Below, piece by piece: positions 37,035 through 45,525 of a stretch of 64,000 nt of DNA (position 1 is its first letter; every line of letters starts with the position of its first letter). A program made the translations under genes and the position numbers. The notes beneath the pieces are model-generated. The model worked only from the letters and a program-made list of their open reading frames with translations. It was not told the DNA's origin and made no database searches. Location of the stretch: NCBI GenBank assembly GCA_964245075.1, contig CAXTLC010000014.1:3806-67805 (forward strand), written 5' to 3'. This stretch comes from LMUY01 sp964245075 (GTDB taxonomy: Bacteria > Pseudomonadota > Alphaproteobacteria > Acetobacterales > Acetobacteraceae).

Positions 37035-38071
37035 GACACGGACACCCGCGGGTCGGCCAGGCCGTACAGCACGTCGATCAGGATGTTCACCGCCACGAAG
37101 ATCAGCGCCATCAGCAGCACGAAGGCCTGCACCGGCGCGTAATCCGAGGCGAGCAGCGCGTCCAACGCGTAGGAGGCCACGCCGGGCCAGGAGAACACCT
37201 TCTCCACCAGCACGTTGGCGCCGAGCATGGTGGAGAACACGATCCCGGTGATGGTCAGCACCGGCAGCAGCGCGTTGCGCAGCGCGTAGCCCACGACGAT
37301 GCGTCGCCGCCGCAGCCCCATGGCCTGAGCGGTGCGGATGAACTCGCTGCCCAGCACGGCCAGCATGGACGCGCGCGTCATCCTGGCCAGCGGCGCCAGC
37401 ACGAACAGCGCCATGGTGCAGGCCGGCAGCATCAACTGGGTGAGGGCGGCCCACCAGCCGTCCCAGTCCCCGGTGAGCGCGAAGTCCACCAGGTAGAAGC
37501 CGGTGATGTCCGGCGGAGCGCTGGCGAAGATGTCGATGCGCGCCGTCGGGTCCGGCGCCCAGCCCAGCAGGTAGTAGAACAGGTAGATCAGCAGCAGGCC
37601 GGACACGAAGGTCGGCACGCAGACGCCGAGCGTGCACACCGTCCGCACCGCGTGGTCCACCACCGAGCCCGGCCGCAGCGCCGCCGCGATGCCGAGCGGG
37701 ATGGAAAGGAGCAGGGCGATGAGCAGCGCGGTGACCGTCAACTCCAGCGAGGCGGGCAGGCGGCGGCCCATGTCGGCCGTGACCGGCTGCCCCGTGGTGA
37801 GCGAGCGGCCGAGGTTGCCGGTCGCCACATCCGCCAGGTAGCGGGCGAGCTGCACCGGGAGCGGCCGGTCCAGGCCCATCTGGTGCCGCAGGTCCGCGAT
37901 CTCCTGCTGCCCGGCGCTGGGGCCGGAAGCGAAGAACACCGCCGGGTCGCCCGGCAGCACGCGCATCAGGATGAAGGTCACGACGACCACCCCGAGCAGC
38001 GCGGGGACGGAGGACAGCAGGCGCGCGCCGACGCGCCGGGCGATGGCGTTCGCCGTGGCGGCAGCCCTCAT
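37031..38071 (-). CDS. Peptide/nickel-type ABC importer permease (DppB-like)
   Basis: Permease of 346 residues with an N-terminal helix and LLGVVVVTFILMRVLPGDPAVFF, the classical DppB start, followed by MGLDRPLPVQLARYLADVATGNLGRSL, EFIRTAQAMGLRRRRIVVGYALRNALLPVLT (EAA loop) and NVLVEKVFSWPGVASYALDALLASDYAPVQ. The ATG at 38071 lies within dispersed repeat copy F, so the repeat supplies the start region; an ATG 15 codons upstream is also in the repeat. Confidence 0.9.
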   Translation of the reverse strand: MRAAATANAIARRVGARLLSSVPALLGVVVVTFILMRVLPGDPAVFFASGPSAGQQEIADLRHQMGLDRPLPVQLARYLADVATGNLGRSLTTGQPVTADMGRRLPASLELTVTALLIALLLSIPLGIAAALRPGSVVDHAVRTVCTLGVCVPTFVSGLLLIYLFYYLLGWAPDPTARIDIFASAPPDITGFYLVDFALTGDWDGWWAALTQLMLPACTMALFVLAPLARMTRASMLAVLGSEFIRTAQAMGLRRRRIVVGYALRNALLPVLTITGIVFSTMLGANVLVEKVFSWPGVASYALDALLASDYAPVQAFVLLMALIFVAVNILIDVLYGLADPRVSVS

Positions 38072-38104
38072 CCAACCCTCTCCCAGGGGAGGGTCGGATG
38101 AGGG
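38065..38104. repeat. Dispersed palindromic repeat, copy F
   Basis: A near-perfect 40-base palindrome: CCCTCATCC-A-ACCCTC, loop TCCCAG, GGGAGGGT-C-GGATGAGGG. It overlaps the start codon of the DppB-like permease gene (cat at 38069-38071). Cleanest copy of the family. Confidence 0.75.
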
Positions 38105-38120
38105 TCCGGCGCGCACCCTG

Positions 38121-39737
38121 CTAAACCCGCACCAACGGCCGGAAATCCGCCTGGCGGTAGAACTGGTAGGTGTAGCCGTCCACCGACTTCGCCATCACGG
38201 CGTCCTGGTTCGGCTGCCACAGCATGATCAACGGCTCCTGCGCCACGAACAGCTCGATCATCTTCGTGCATTCCGCCTCATAGGCCGCCGGATCGGTCTG
38301 GTAGCGCGCTTGGAGCGTCAATTGCTCCATCTCCGGACTTTTCCAGCCGGCGAAGTTCCAGCGCTGATCACGGGTGAAGTACAGGTAGAAGTAGTAGTAC
38401 GTGTACGGCAGCCAGGCGGTGGCGCCGTCCGTGTAGAACGGCAGCTTCTTCTCCGCCTCCAGCGTGTTGAACTCGGCGTCCGGCTTCTTCTGGATGTCCA
38501 CCTGAATACCGACCTTGCCCAGCGCTTCCTTCACCAGCGCGGCCACCGGCTCGGCGGTGCCGGACTGCCCGGCGCTGAAGGCGAAGGAGGTGGCGAATCC
38601 TTCCGCCATCCCCGCCTCCGCCAGGAGCTGCTTGGCGCGCGCCGGATCGGTCCGCACCGGCATCGGCTGCGGGAAGCTGGTATCGGGCGGGGTGCCGCTC
38701 CAACCCGCGCCGTACAGCTTGGCGCCGCGGCCGAAGATCGCCGCCTGGAACATGTCCTCGTACGGCAGCGCCGCCGCGACCGCCTGCCGCACCTTCGGGT
38801 TGTCGAACGGCGCCATCTGCGTGTTGAGCGTGATGTGGGTGAAGCCGTTGGTTTGCGGGATGGAGGCGACCTTCACCCGGGCGGATTTCTCCATGGTTTG
38901 GATGTCGCTCGCCGCGAGGTCGATGGACAGGTCGGCGTCGCCGCGCTCGACCAGGTTGGCGCGGGTCGCCGGCTCCGGCACCGTCTGCACGATGACCCGG
39001 CGGAAGAACGGCAGGGGGCCGCCGCGCCAGGCCTCGTTGCGGCGCAGGATGGTGCTCTCGCCAGGCTTGTGGCTCTCGACCGTGTAGGCGCCAGACGCGG
39101 CGGTGCTGGTCTTCAGCCACTCCTGCGCCCACGGGTCCGCCTCCGTCGCATGGGCGCGCGCCAGCTTGCTGTTCACCATGATCGCGTAGGGAGTGCACAG
39201 GTTGGCCAGCGCCAGCCGGTCCGGCTTGTCCAGGCTCACCGTGAGGGTGCGCGCGTCCACGATCTTGAACTGGCCCGGGCTGGCGAGGGACCCGGTGGAA
39301 AGCTGCGGCGGCGCCAGGGACTTCGCGGACACCGCGCGGTCCAGCGACCACTTGACGTCTTCCGCGGTGACCGGGCTGCCGTCATGCCAGGTGGCGTCCG
39401 GGCGCAGGGTGATGGTGATGAGCTTCTTGTCGTCGCTGATCGCGTAGGACTGCGCCAGCTCGCCCTGGATGGCGTCCGGGTCGAAAACCCAGTTGCCGCC
39501 GAGCTTCTTGCGGCCGAACGCGAACAGCCGATCATACACGCACATGCCGATGCCGAAGGATTCGCGGGTGGTGCCCGGCATGGTGGGGTCCAGCGTGTTG
39601 ACGGTGGCGCCGGTGACGTAGCGCAGCGTCTGCGCGCGCGACGGAGCGGCCGATTGGGCGGCCGCGTCCTGCGGCACGCCCGCCAGCAACGCGGCCCCGG
39701 CCGAGCCTGCCAGGACCGACCTGCGATGGATGTTCAT
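38121..39737 (-). CDS. Peptide/nickel-type ABC importer binding protein (SBP family 5)
   Basis: Periplasmic binding protein of 538 residues. The N-terminus MNIHRRSVLAGSAGAALLAG has a twin-arginine motif and looks like a Tat signal ending in the AAAQ region at 28. Mature family segments include LRYVTGATVNTLDPTMPG, WHDGSPVTAEDVKWSLDRA and NTQMAPFDNPKVRQAVAAALPYEDM. Start of the operon, followed by DppB, DppC and the fused ATPase. Ligand unknown. Confidence 0.9.
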   Translation of the reverse strand: MNIHRRSVLAGSAGAALLAGVPQDAAAQSAAPSRAQTLRYVTGATVNTLDPTMPGTTRESFGIGMCVYDRLFAFGRKKLGGNWVFDPDAIQGELAQSYAISDDKKLITITLRPDATWHDGSPVTAEDVKWSLDRAVSAKSLAPPQLSTGSLASPGQFKIVDARTLTVSLDKPDRLALANLCTPYAIMVNSKLARAHATEADPWAQEWLKTSTAASGAYTVESHKPGESTILRRNEAWRGGPLPFFRRVIVQTVPEPATRANLVERGDADLSIDLAASDIQTMEKSARVKVASIPQTNGFTHITLNTQMAPFDNPKVRQAVAAALPYEDMFQAAIFGRGAKLYGAGWSGTPPDTSFPQPMPVRTDPARAKQLLAEAGMAEGFATSFAFSAGQSGTAEPVAALVKEALGKVGIQVDIQKKPDAEFNTLEAEKKLPFYTDGATAWLPYTYYYFYLYFTRDQRWNFAGWKSPEMEQLTLQARYQTDPAAYEAECTKMIELFVAQEPLIMLWQPNQDAVMAKSVDGYTYQFYRQADFRPLVRV

Positions 39738-39924
39738 GGTCTCACCACCTGTTGTTTGCGCAAAATCCTAGGTGGCGCTTCATCCCGGTCCGGTTTTGCC
39801 GGTACGCTAAGCCGGGCGGCGGCGGCGCGCAACTCGCGGCTGCCCGGCCAATCGGCATTGGGTCTCGCTCGCCTCGGCCATGGTGGTCGCTCGTGTCGAA
39901 CCTGTTGGACCCCGTTGCGGGACG

Positions 39925-39943
39925 TGGTTAACTCGATGAACCA
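39925..39943. promoter_or_regulatory. Candidate MarR operator, site 1
   Basis: TGGTT-N9-AACCA, a perfect inverted repeat, containing the shared 9-mer TGAACCATC (39937-39945). It lies 86 bases upstream of the SDR start at 40029, in the 291-base gap between divergent genes. TTGCGG at 39915 and the site could form a promoter with AACCAT at 39939 as -10. Confidence 0.5.
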
Positions 39944-40028
39944 TCGTGCGCCACGCCGATCCTTGGCGCTCACGCCAGCCTGACGCCTGCTGCGGGCTGA
40001 AAGGCGGCACCACGCCGGAGGACTGATC

Positions 40029-40778
40029 ATCACACGAGCGCTCGTCGGCAAAGTAGCGTTGGTGACCGGCGGCTTGTCTGGGATTGGGGCTGCAATCGTG
40101 GCCAGGTTCGCGGCGGAAGGGGCCCAAGTCATCGCGGCCGACGTGACGGCCGACGCCAGGACCATCGGCGATGGCGGCGTTTCGCCGGTCTGGCTCGACG
40201 TCGCCGACCCCGAGTCTTGTGCCGGCCTGTTGCAGGCCATCAAGCAGCGTCATGGCCGCCTTGATGTCCTGGTGAACTCGGCCGGCATTGGGGCCGACTT
40301 CTCGTTTCTCGACACGCCGGTGGATGTGTTCGACCGAGTGCAGGCCGTCAATCTGAGGGGCACCTTCTTGATAGGGCAGGCGGCGGCGAGGCTGATGTGC
40401 GAGGCGGCGGCGGGCAGCATCGTCAACATGTCCAGCGTATCGGGAATGCGGGGGAACCTTGGCCGCGCCGCCTACGGTGCCTCAAAGGCCGGCGTCATCG
40501 TCCTGAGCCAGGTCATGGCCGTTGAGTTGGCGTCCAAGGGCATCCGGGTGAACGTGATCTCGCCTGGGCCGATCGAGACGCCCCTGGCCGCGGCGGTGCA
40601 CGATCAGGCCATCCGGGACGCTTGGGGCCGTTTCGTGCCGATGGGGCGATACGGCCGGCCGGACGAGATCGCGTCGGCCGCTTTGTTCCTGTCTTCCGAC
40701 GCCGCCAGCTACGTGACCGGGCAGGTGCTTGCCGTCGATGGCGGGTTCATCGGCGGCGGGTTGGTCACCAAGCGATAG
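40029..40778 (+). CDS. SDR family oxidoreductase with no standard start codon
   Basis: Short-chain dehydrogenase with intact motifs: TGGLSGIG, catalytic serine in NMSSVSG, YGASK, and PGPIETPL. It is close to the SDR at 46670. The family begins TRALVGKVALVTGG, but no ATG, GTG or TTG exists upstream of that segment; the codon at the ideal distance (seven bases after GGAGG at 40017) is ATC at 40029. The only ordinary start, TTG at 40059, would remove the first beta strand of the cofactor fold. Possibilities: ATC or the CTG at 40023 is used, the ATG was mutated, or a base is wrong. If 40029 is right it has 249 residues. Confidence 0.78.
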   Translation: MTRALVGKVALVTGGLSGIGAAIVARFAAEGAQVIAADVTADARTIGDGGVSPVWLDVADPESCAGLLQAIKQRHGRLDVLVNSAGIGADFSFLDTPVDVFDRVQAVNLRGTFLIGQAAARLMCEAAAGSIVNMSSVSGMRGNLGRAAYGASKAGVIVLSQVMAVELASKGIRVNVISPGPIETPLAAAVHDQAIRDAWGRFVPMGRYGRPDEIASAALFLSSDAASYVTGQVLAVDGGFIGGGLVTKR

Positions 40779-40850
40779 CCATCGCCGCGTCCTGCTCCAA
40801 AACTATTGTCCAGCCAATTGTCTTGGATTGCTCGGGCCACCAGTCTAGGA

Positions 40851-40869
40851 TGGTTCACTTCCTTTAGTA
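40851..40869. promoter_or_regulatory. Candidate MarR operator, site 3
   Basis: TGGTT-N9-TAGTA with GATGGTTCA (40849-40857), the reverse complement of the shared 9-mer. It ends one base before the thiolase ATG at 40871. A TTGGAT (40823) and TAGGAT (40846) pair with 17 bases between could be the promoter, placing the site at the transcript start. Confidence 0.45.
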
Positions 40870-40870
40870 A

Positions 40871-42076
40871 ATGGGGTTGTCCATGAGCCAGGCAAGCGAA
40901 GTCCAACGGCGCCAGGCGAACATCGTCGGATGGGCGCACACGCCGTTTGGGAAGCTTGACGCACCGGACGTGGAAGCGCTGATGGCGCAGGTCAGCCGGG
41001 CGGCGCTCGACCATGCCGGGGTGGCGCCCGGCGATGTCGAGGCGGTTGCGGTCGGCGTTTACAACAATGGCTTTTCCCGGCAGGGCTTCGAAGGCGCGCT
41101 GGCGGCATTGGGCGAGCCTGCGCTGACCTACGTGCCCGCAGTGCATGTGGAGAACGCCTGCGCCACCGGGTCGGCCGCCATCCAGTCGGCGGCCAACGCC
41201 ATCGAGAGCGGGCAGGCGCGCATCGCCCTGGTGATCGGGGCGGAGAAGATGACGGCGCTGCCGACCGCCGTAGTGGGCGAGAACCTGCTGACCGGCTGCT
41301 ACCGCAAGGAGGAGGACCAGGTCGAAGGCGGCTTCGCCGGCATCTTCGGCCGCCTGGCCGAGCTCTACTTCCAGCGCTACGGCGACCACAGCGCGGACCT
41401 GGCGCGCATCGCCGCGAAGAACCACCGCAATGGCGTATCTAACCCGTGGGCGCAGATGCGCCGTGACCTGGGATTCGAGTTCTGCAACACGGTCTCGCCC
41501 AAGAACCCCTACGTGGCCGGGCCGCTGCGCCGCACCGATTGCTCGCTGGTGTCCGACGGGGCTGCCGCCATCGTGCTGGCCGACGACGAGACGGCGGCCA
41601 CGCTGCAACGCGCCATACGCTTCCGCGCCCGCCGGCAGGTCAACGACATCCTGCCCTTGTCGCGCCGCGACCCGGTAGCGTTCGAGGGCGCACGCCGCGC
41701 CTGGGCCAAGGCGCGGGAGGATGCCGGCGTCACGCTGGACGACCTGTCGCTGGTGGAGACGCATGACTGCTTCACCATGGCCGAACTGCTGGAATACGAG
41801 GCGATGGGGCTGGCCGAGCCCGGCCAGGGCTACCGCGTGGTCCGCGAAGGCATCGCCGAGAAGACGGGGCGGCTGCCCATCAACCCATCCGGCGGGCTGA
41901 AATCGAAGGGCCACCCCATCGGCGCGACGGGCGTGTCCATGCACGTCATGGCGTCCCTACAACTGATGAACGAGGCTGGCGAGATGCAGATACCAGGTGC
42001 CACGATGGCCGGCGTGTTCAACATGGGCGGCGCTGCCGTGGCCAACTACGTGTCCATCCTGGAACGCGTGCGCTGA
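40871..42076 (+). CDS. SCP2-type thiolase
   Basis: Thiolase of 401 residues that joins or cleaves 3-ketoacyl-CoA. The nucleophile is Cys97 in ENACATGSAAI, and GHPIGATG holds the catalytic histidine. The C-terminal cysteine loop of normal thiolases is replaced by FNMGGAAVANY, a feature of the SCP2/SCP-x group, whose members often are atypical. ATG 40871 or 40883 (MSQASE) may be used. Followed by a ligase that overlaps it (TGATG), so ligase and thiolase act on one substrate chain. Confidence 0.88.
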   Translation: MGLSMSQASEVQRRQANIVGWAHTPFGKLDAPDVEALMAQVSRAALDHAGVAPGDVEAVAVGVYNNGFSRQGFEGALAALGEPALTYVPAVHVENACATGSAAIQSAANAIESGQARIALVIGAEKMTALPTAVVGENLLTGCYRKEEDQVEGGFAGIFGRLAELYFQRYGDHSADLARIAAKNHRNGVSNPWAQMRRDLGFEFCNTVSPKNPYVAGPLRRTDCSLVSDGAAAIVLADDETAATLQRAIRFRARRQVNDILPLSRRDPVAFEGARRAWAKAREDAGVTLDDLSLVETHDCFTMAELLEYEAMGLAEPGQGYRVVREGIAEKTGRLPINPSGGLKSKGHPIGATGVSMHVMASLQLMNEAGEMQIPGATMAGVFNMGGAAVANYVSILERVR

Positions 42077-43698
42077 TGCCTGCCAGCCCCGGCCTGCCCG
42101 TGTCGCGCCGGGCGATGAACCTGGCGCATTTCGTCACCCAGTCGGCCCGGCGGTTTCCCGACCGGCCGGCGCTGATCTGGGGCGAGCGGCGCTGGAACTG
42201 GGCCGAGTTCGCCGCTCGCGTCTCCGCCCTCGCGGCCGTGCTGTCCGAACGCGGCGTCGGCTACGGCGACCGGGTCGTCGTGCAGTCGAAGAACAGCAAC
42301 CTGATGCTGGAATCGATGTACGCGTGCTTCCGGATCGGCGCCGTTTGGGTGCCGACCAACTTCCGCCTGCTTCCCGACGACGTCGCCTACCTCGCGGAAG
42401 CGTCCGGCGCCCGCGCGCTGCTGTGCGGCGGCGAGTTCCCCGACCATGCGGCCGCCGTGCTGGCGGCGGTGCCTGACATGGCCTTCGTCGCACGCATGGG
42501 GCCGGGTCCCCTGGACGCGCCCGATCTGGACGCGCTGGTGGCGGACCGCCTCGGTGTGGACACCCCGGCCGCGCCCGTCGAGTACGACCACCCCTGCTGG
42601 TTCATCTCCACCTCCGGCACGACGGGCCGGCCGAAGCTTGCCGTCCTGACCCACGGCCACATGGCGTTCATCATCACCAATCACCTGGCCGACCTTGTGC
42701 CGGGCACGACGGAGGAGGATTGCTGCCTGGTGGTGGCGCCGCTGTCGCACGGCGCCGGCAACCACGGGCTGACCCAGGTCGCGCGGGGCGCCACGACGGT
42801 CTTGCTGCCGACCGAGCGGTTCGACCCTGCGGAGGTGTGGCGCCTGGTGGCCGCGCACCGTGTCACCAACATGTTCACCGTGCCGACCATCATCAAGCTG
42901 CTGACGGAACATCCCGCCGTCGACGAGCACGACCATAGCTCCTTGCGGCACGTGGTGTATGCTGGTGCGCCCATGTACCGGGCCGACCAGAAGCGGGCGC
43001 TGGCGAAGCTGGGGCCGGTGCTGGTGCAGTATTTCGGCCTCAGCGAGGTCACGGGCTGCATCACCGTCCTGCCGCCGGCCTTGCATGTCATGGGAGACGT
43101 GCCGGACCCCCGCGCCGGCACGTGCGGCATCGCCCGGACCGGAATCGACATCCAGATCCAGGACACGGAAACCGGGACCGCTCTGGCGCCCGGCGTGACG
43201 GGCGAGATTTGCGCCTGCGGCCCGGCCGTGTTCGCCGGCTACTACAACAATCCGGAGGCCAATGCGAAGGCGTTCCGCGATGGCTGGTTCCGCACCGGCG
43301 ACCTCGGCCATCTGGACGCCGAAGGCTTCCTGTTCATCACGGGCCGGGCGTCGGACATGTATATCTCGGGCGGGTCCAACGTTTACCCGCGCGAGATTGA
43401 GGAAGAACTGCTCACCCACCCTGACATTCTGGAAATCGCAGTTCTCGGCATGCCTGACCCGGTATGGGGCGAGATCGGCGTCGCCGTCGTGGTTCTGCGC
43501 CGCGAGGGAACGCTGAACGAGCCCAGCCTGCTGAAATGGATGGATGGCCGGATCGCGCGGTACAAGCAGCCCCGCCGGGCGTTCTTCTGGCAGGAGCTGC
43601 CTAAGTCCGGCTACGGCAAGGTGACGAAGAAGACGATCAAGGAGGAACTGGTCACCCGCGGATGCATGGTGGCCCAGGCGGCGGACACGTCCGGTTGA
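42076..43698 (+). CDS. AMP-forming acyl-CoA ligase
   Basis: Ligase of 540 residues that activates a carboxylic acid as a CoA ester. It has STSGTTGRPKLAVLTHG (P-loop), YFGLSEVTGCI, WFRTGDLGHLDAEGFLFITGRASDMYISGGSNVYPREIEE, and the catalytic lysine in GYGKVTKKT. The acid is not predictable; relatives act on fatty acids, cinnamates and ring acids. Starts with ATG 42076 overlapping the thiolase stop. The MarR gene lies convergent to it. Confidence 0.9.
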   Translation: MPASPGLPVSRRAMNLAHFVTQSARRFPDRPALIWGERRWNWAEFAARVSALAAVLSERGVGYGDRVVVQSKNSNLMLESMYACFRIGAVWVPTNFRLLPDDVAYLAEASGARALLCGGEFPDHAAAVLAAVPDMAFVARMGPGPLDAPDLDALVADRLGVDTPAAPVEYDHPCWFISTSGTTGRPKLAVLTHGHMAFIITNHLADLVPGTTEEDCCLVVAPLSHGAGNHGLTQVARGATTVLLPTERFDPAEVWRLVAAHRVTNMFTVPTIIKLLTEHPAVDEHDHSSLRHVVYAGAPMYRADQKRALAKLGPVLVQYFGLSEVTGCITVLPPALHVMGDVPDPRAGTCGIARTGIDIQIQDTETGTALAPGVTGEICACGPAVFAGYYNNPEANAKAFRDGWFRTGDLGHLDAEGFLFITGRASDMYISGGSNVYPREIEEELLTHPDILEIAVLGMPDPVWGEIGVAVVVLRREGTLNEPSLLKWMDGRIARYKQPRRAFFWQELPKSGYGKVTKKTIKEELVTRGCMVAQAADTSG

Positions 43699-43749
43699 GG
43701 ACAGCGTCCCAGCCTGCACTCGGCCGTGTCCTGAAGGCACCTTGAAGAA

Positions 43750-44277
43750 TCACAGTGCGTCCCGCAGGCTCGCCAAGCTCAGCAGCGCAGACCGAAGCTG
43801 CTCATGCGCCTCGTCGCCCAGGCGAGTGGCCAAGCGCTGCTCGATGGTGAGCAGCGTCCTTTGAATATGCTGCATGAGCCTCAACCCTTTTGGGGAAAAC
43901 CTGACGACCCGCTCACGGCCGTCCCCACGGTTCTGTTCCACGGTAACCAGGTCAAGGTCCTTGCAGGCTCGCACCAGGCTGGTGATGGCGGGTTTCGTGA
44001 AGTTCGAGCGGCCTGCCAAGTCCGTCATGCGGGTCCCGTTGGCATCCAGGTGGCGCAGCAGGTTCAGGTGCGTGTTGCGTATGCCCAGGAACTCACTTCG
44101 ATTGAGCGATTTCAGCAACGCGGCGTTGTATAGCTCGAATCCTTCATACAGAAGGCGACCAGTGTTTAGTTTACGCCAATCCTGTTTGAAGTTCAGATGA
44201 TCGCCTCGAACCTTCACCACGGCTGGTTTGCTTGCTCGATCACGATCGTCAGTCTCCAGGGTTTCGTCCCGCAGCAT
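43750..44277 (-). CDS. MarR family transcriptional regulator
   Basis: Winged-helix repressor of 175 residues. The segment TRMTDLAGRSNFTKPAITSLVRACKDLDLVTVEQNRGDGRERVVRFSPKGLRLM is the recognition helix and wing of MarR proteins; flanking helices give the dimer interface. An N-terminal extension of about 40 residues is longer than usual. It is convergent to the acyl-CoA ligase and lies between the catabolic genes, so it probably controls them in response to an acyl-CoA or aromatic acid; candidate sites are described separately. ATG at 44277. Confidence 0.88.
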   Translation of the reverse strand: MLRDETLETDDRDRASKPAVVKVRGDHLNFKQDWRKLNTGRLLYEGFELYNAALLKSLNRSEFLGIRNTHLNLLRHLDANGTRMTDLAGRSNFTKPAITSLVRACKDLDLVTVEQNRGDGRERVVRFSPKGLRLMQHIQRTLLTIEQRLATRLGDEAHEQLRSALLSLASLRDAL

Positions 44278-44417
44278 CCGCCATCAAGCGGGACGTCCTC
44301 CGCTCAAGCCGTCGTTGACCAGTCCGGAACCGGAAGCATCGGCGGCCGGCAACCATCGCGAAAGCACGGCGTCGGCTCCCCGTCACTCAGGGCGCGGTGC
44401 CTTCGCCTTGCCGCCCG

Positions 44418-45305
44418 TCACTTGCCGGCTGCGACCCCATCATGCCGGAGTTGGTCGATGAACGCCTGGACAGCCATGCCCACGCGACCGCCCCGTGCCC
44501 GCGCTGTTTCGTTGACGTGGGACATCATGCCGTCTTGGTAGCACGACCGCGCGTCACCAATCCTGGCGCTGGCAGCCGCGACCGTGGCGCCCACAACGCC
44601 TGTGTCATCCAGCGACGGGAGCCGGCTGTATCCCGAGCCGTCCTTGGCGCCGCCGGCATCATGGAAGAAGGCGGCGAACACGCCGGCCGGCACCACCTTG
44701 TCCGGCTTGCCGCCCACCAGCGCGCCATGCGAGGCCGTGACGACGATCCGTTCGGCGTCCTCCGCCCGGAACAAAGACGCGGAGTCGATGCCGATCACGA
44801 TCCGGCACCCGCTCTCCTGGCTGATGACGAAGCGGGACTCCTGCAAGGCCGGCACAGGTTTGGCCGGCATCGCGGCGGACCGCATCCGTTCAGCGCACTC
44901 CTGCACTGTTTGGCCCGGCGCGCAGCCCAACGCTGCCGCGACCTCGTTGACGTGGCTGATGACGCCGCCGGCAAGCATGTCGGACGCGTCGGAGATGCGG
45001 CATGACAGCGAGTCGGCAGTGGCGGCGGCGAGCCCGATGCCAGCCAGGAATGGCAGGGAGCCGATGCCGGCCTCGTCCTTGCCGACGCCCGCATCGTTCA
45101 GGATCACGGCGCGCGCGCCGCCTTTTGCAGCGCACCATCCGGCGTAAACCCCGCCATGCGACCCGGCAACGATCACCTGCCCCTGATGGGCTGGGAGCAT
45201 CTTCGTGATGGTGTCCGCGGCGAATACCTGAACCCCGCGGGAACTCTCGGCGGCGGCTGGTTGTGGGCTCCCGCGTCCTGCGCCGTTGACCAAGGTGCCC
45301 TCCAT
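44418..45305 (-). CDS. Unrecognised protein made of two copies of one domain
   Basis: I do not recognise this family. The 295 residues contain two repeats of about 100: residues 43-141 and 186-287. Both share SHG (49-51, 192-194), DAG followed by KD (71-77, 216-222), RISD/RIGD (103-106, 248-251) and SHVNE (117-121, 262-266). Regular spacing of His, Asp and Lys suggests an enzyme or ligand-binding fold with two sites or one site between the halves. No signal peptide is obvious. The start ATG at 45305 has GAGG ten bases before it; a TTG at 45350 is an alternative. Divergent from the tandem PPC gene, 220 bases apart. Confidence 0.8.
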   Translation of the reverse strand: MEGTLVNGAGRGSPQPAAAESSRGVQVFAADTITKMLPAHQGQVIVAGSHGGVYAGWCAAKGGARAVILNDAGVGKDEAGIGSLPFLAGIGLAAATADSLSCRISDASDMLAGGVISHVNEVAAALGCAPGQTVQECAERMRSAAMPAKPVPALQESRFVISQESGCRIVIGIDSASLFRAEDAERIVVTASHGALVGGKPDKVVPAGVFAAFFHDAGGAKDGSGYSRLPSLDDTGVVGATVAAASARIGDARSCYQDGMMSHVNETARARGGRVGMAVQAFIDQLRHDGVAAGK

Positions 45306-45525
45306 CGCCGTGCCTCGGGGAGACTTCGTAGAGCGGCTTGGGCGTGTCAAGGATTATGCGTGCATCGATCCCGTCCCGCGCGCGCGCCCTGCATGGCGCG
45401 CCGGCTCGCCCGGGATGCGCTTAGGTTGTTCAATATCGAGCCTTGCGGATGCGATTGAGGCTGGCGGCATCGGGCACCGGCCTGTAGTACCATCCGTGCG
45501 GAGATGGTTGCGGTGGAGCAAGTAA

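Noticed and set aside
40059..40778. SDR starting at TTG 40059
   Set aside because: It would lose the first strand of the Rossmann fold; kept as an alternative only.
44278..44417. Small gene between MarR and the duplicated protein
   Set aside because: Only short frames without ribosome site or family features; treated as the promoter region of the MarR gene.
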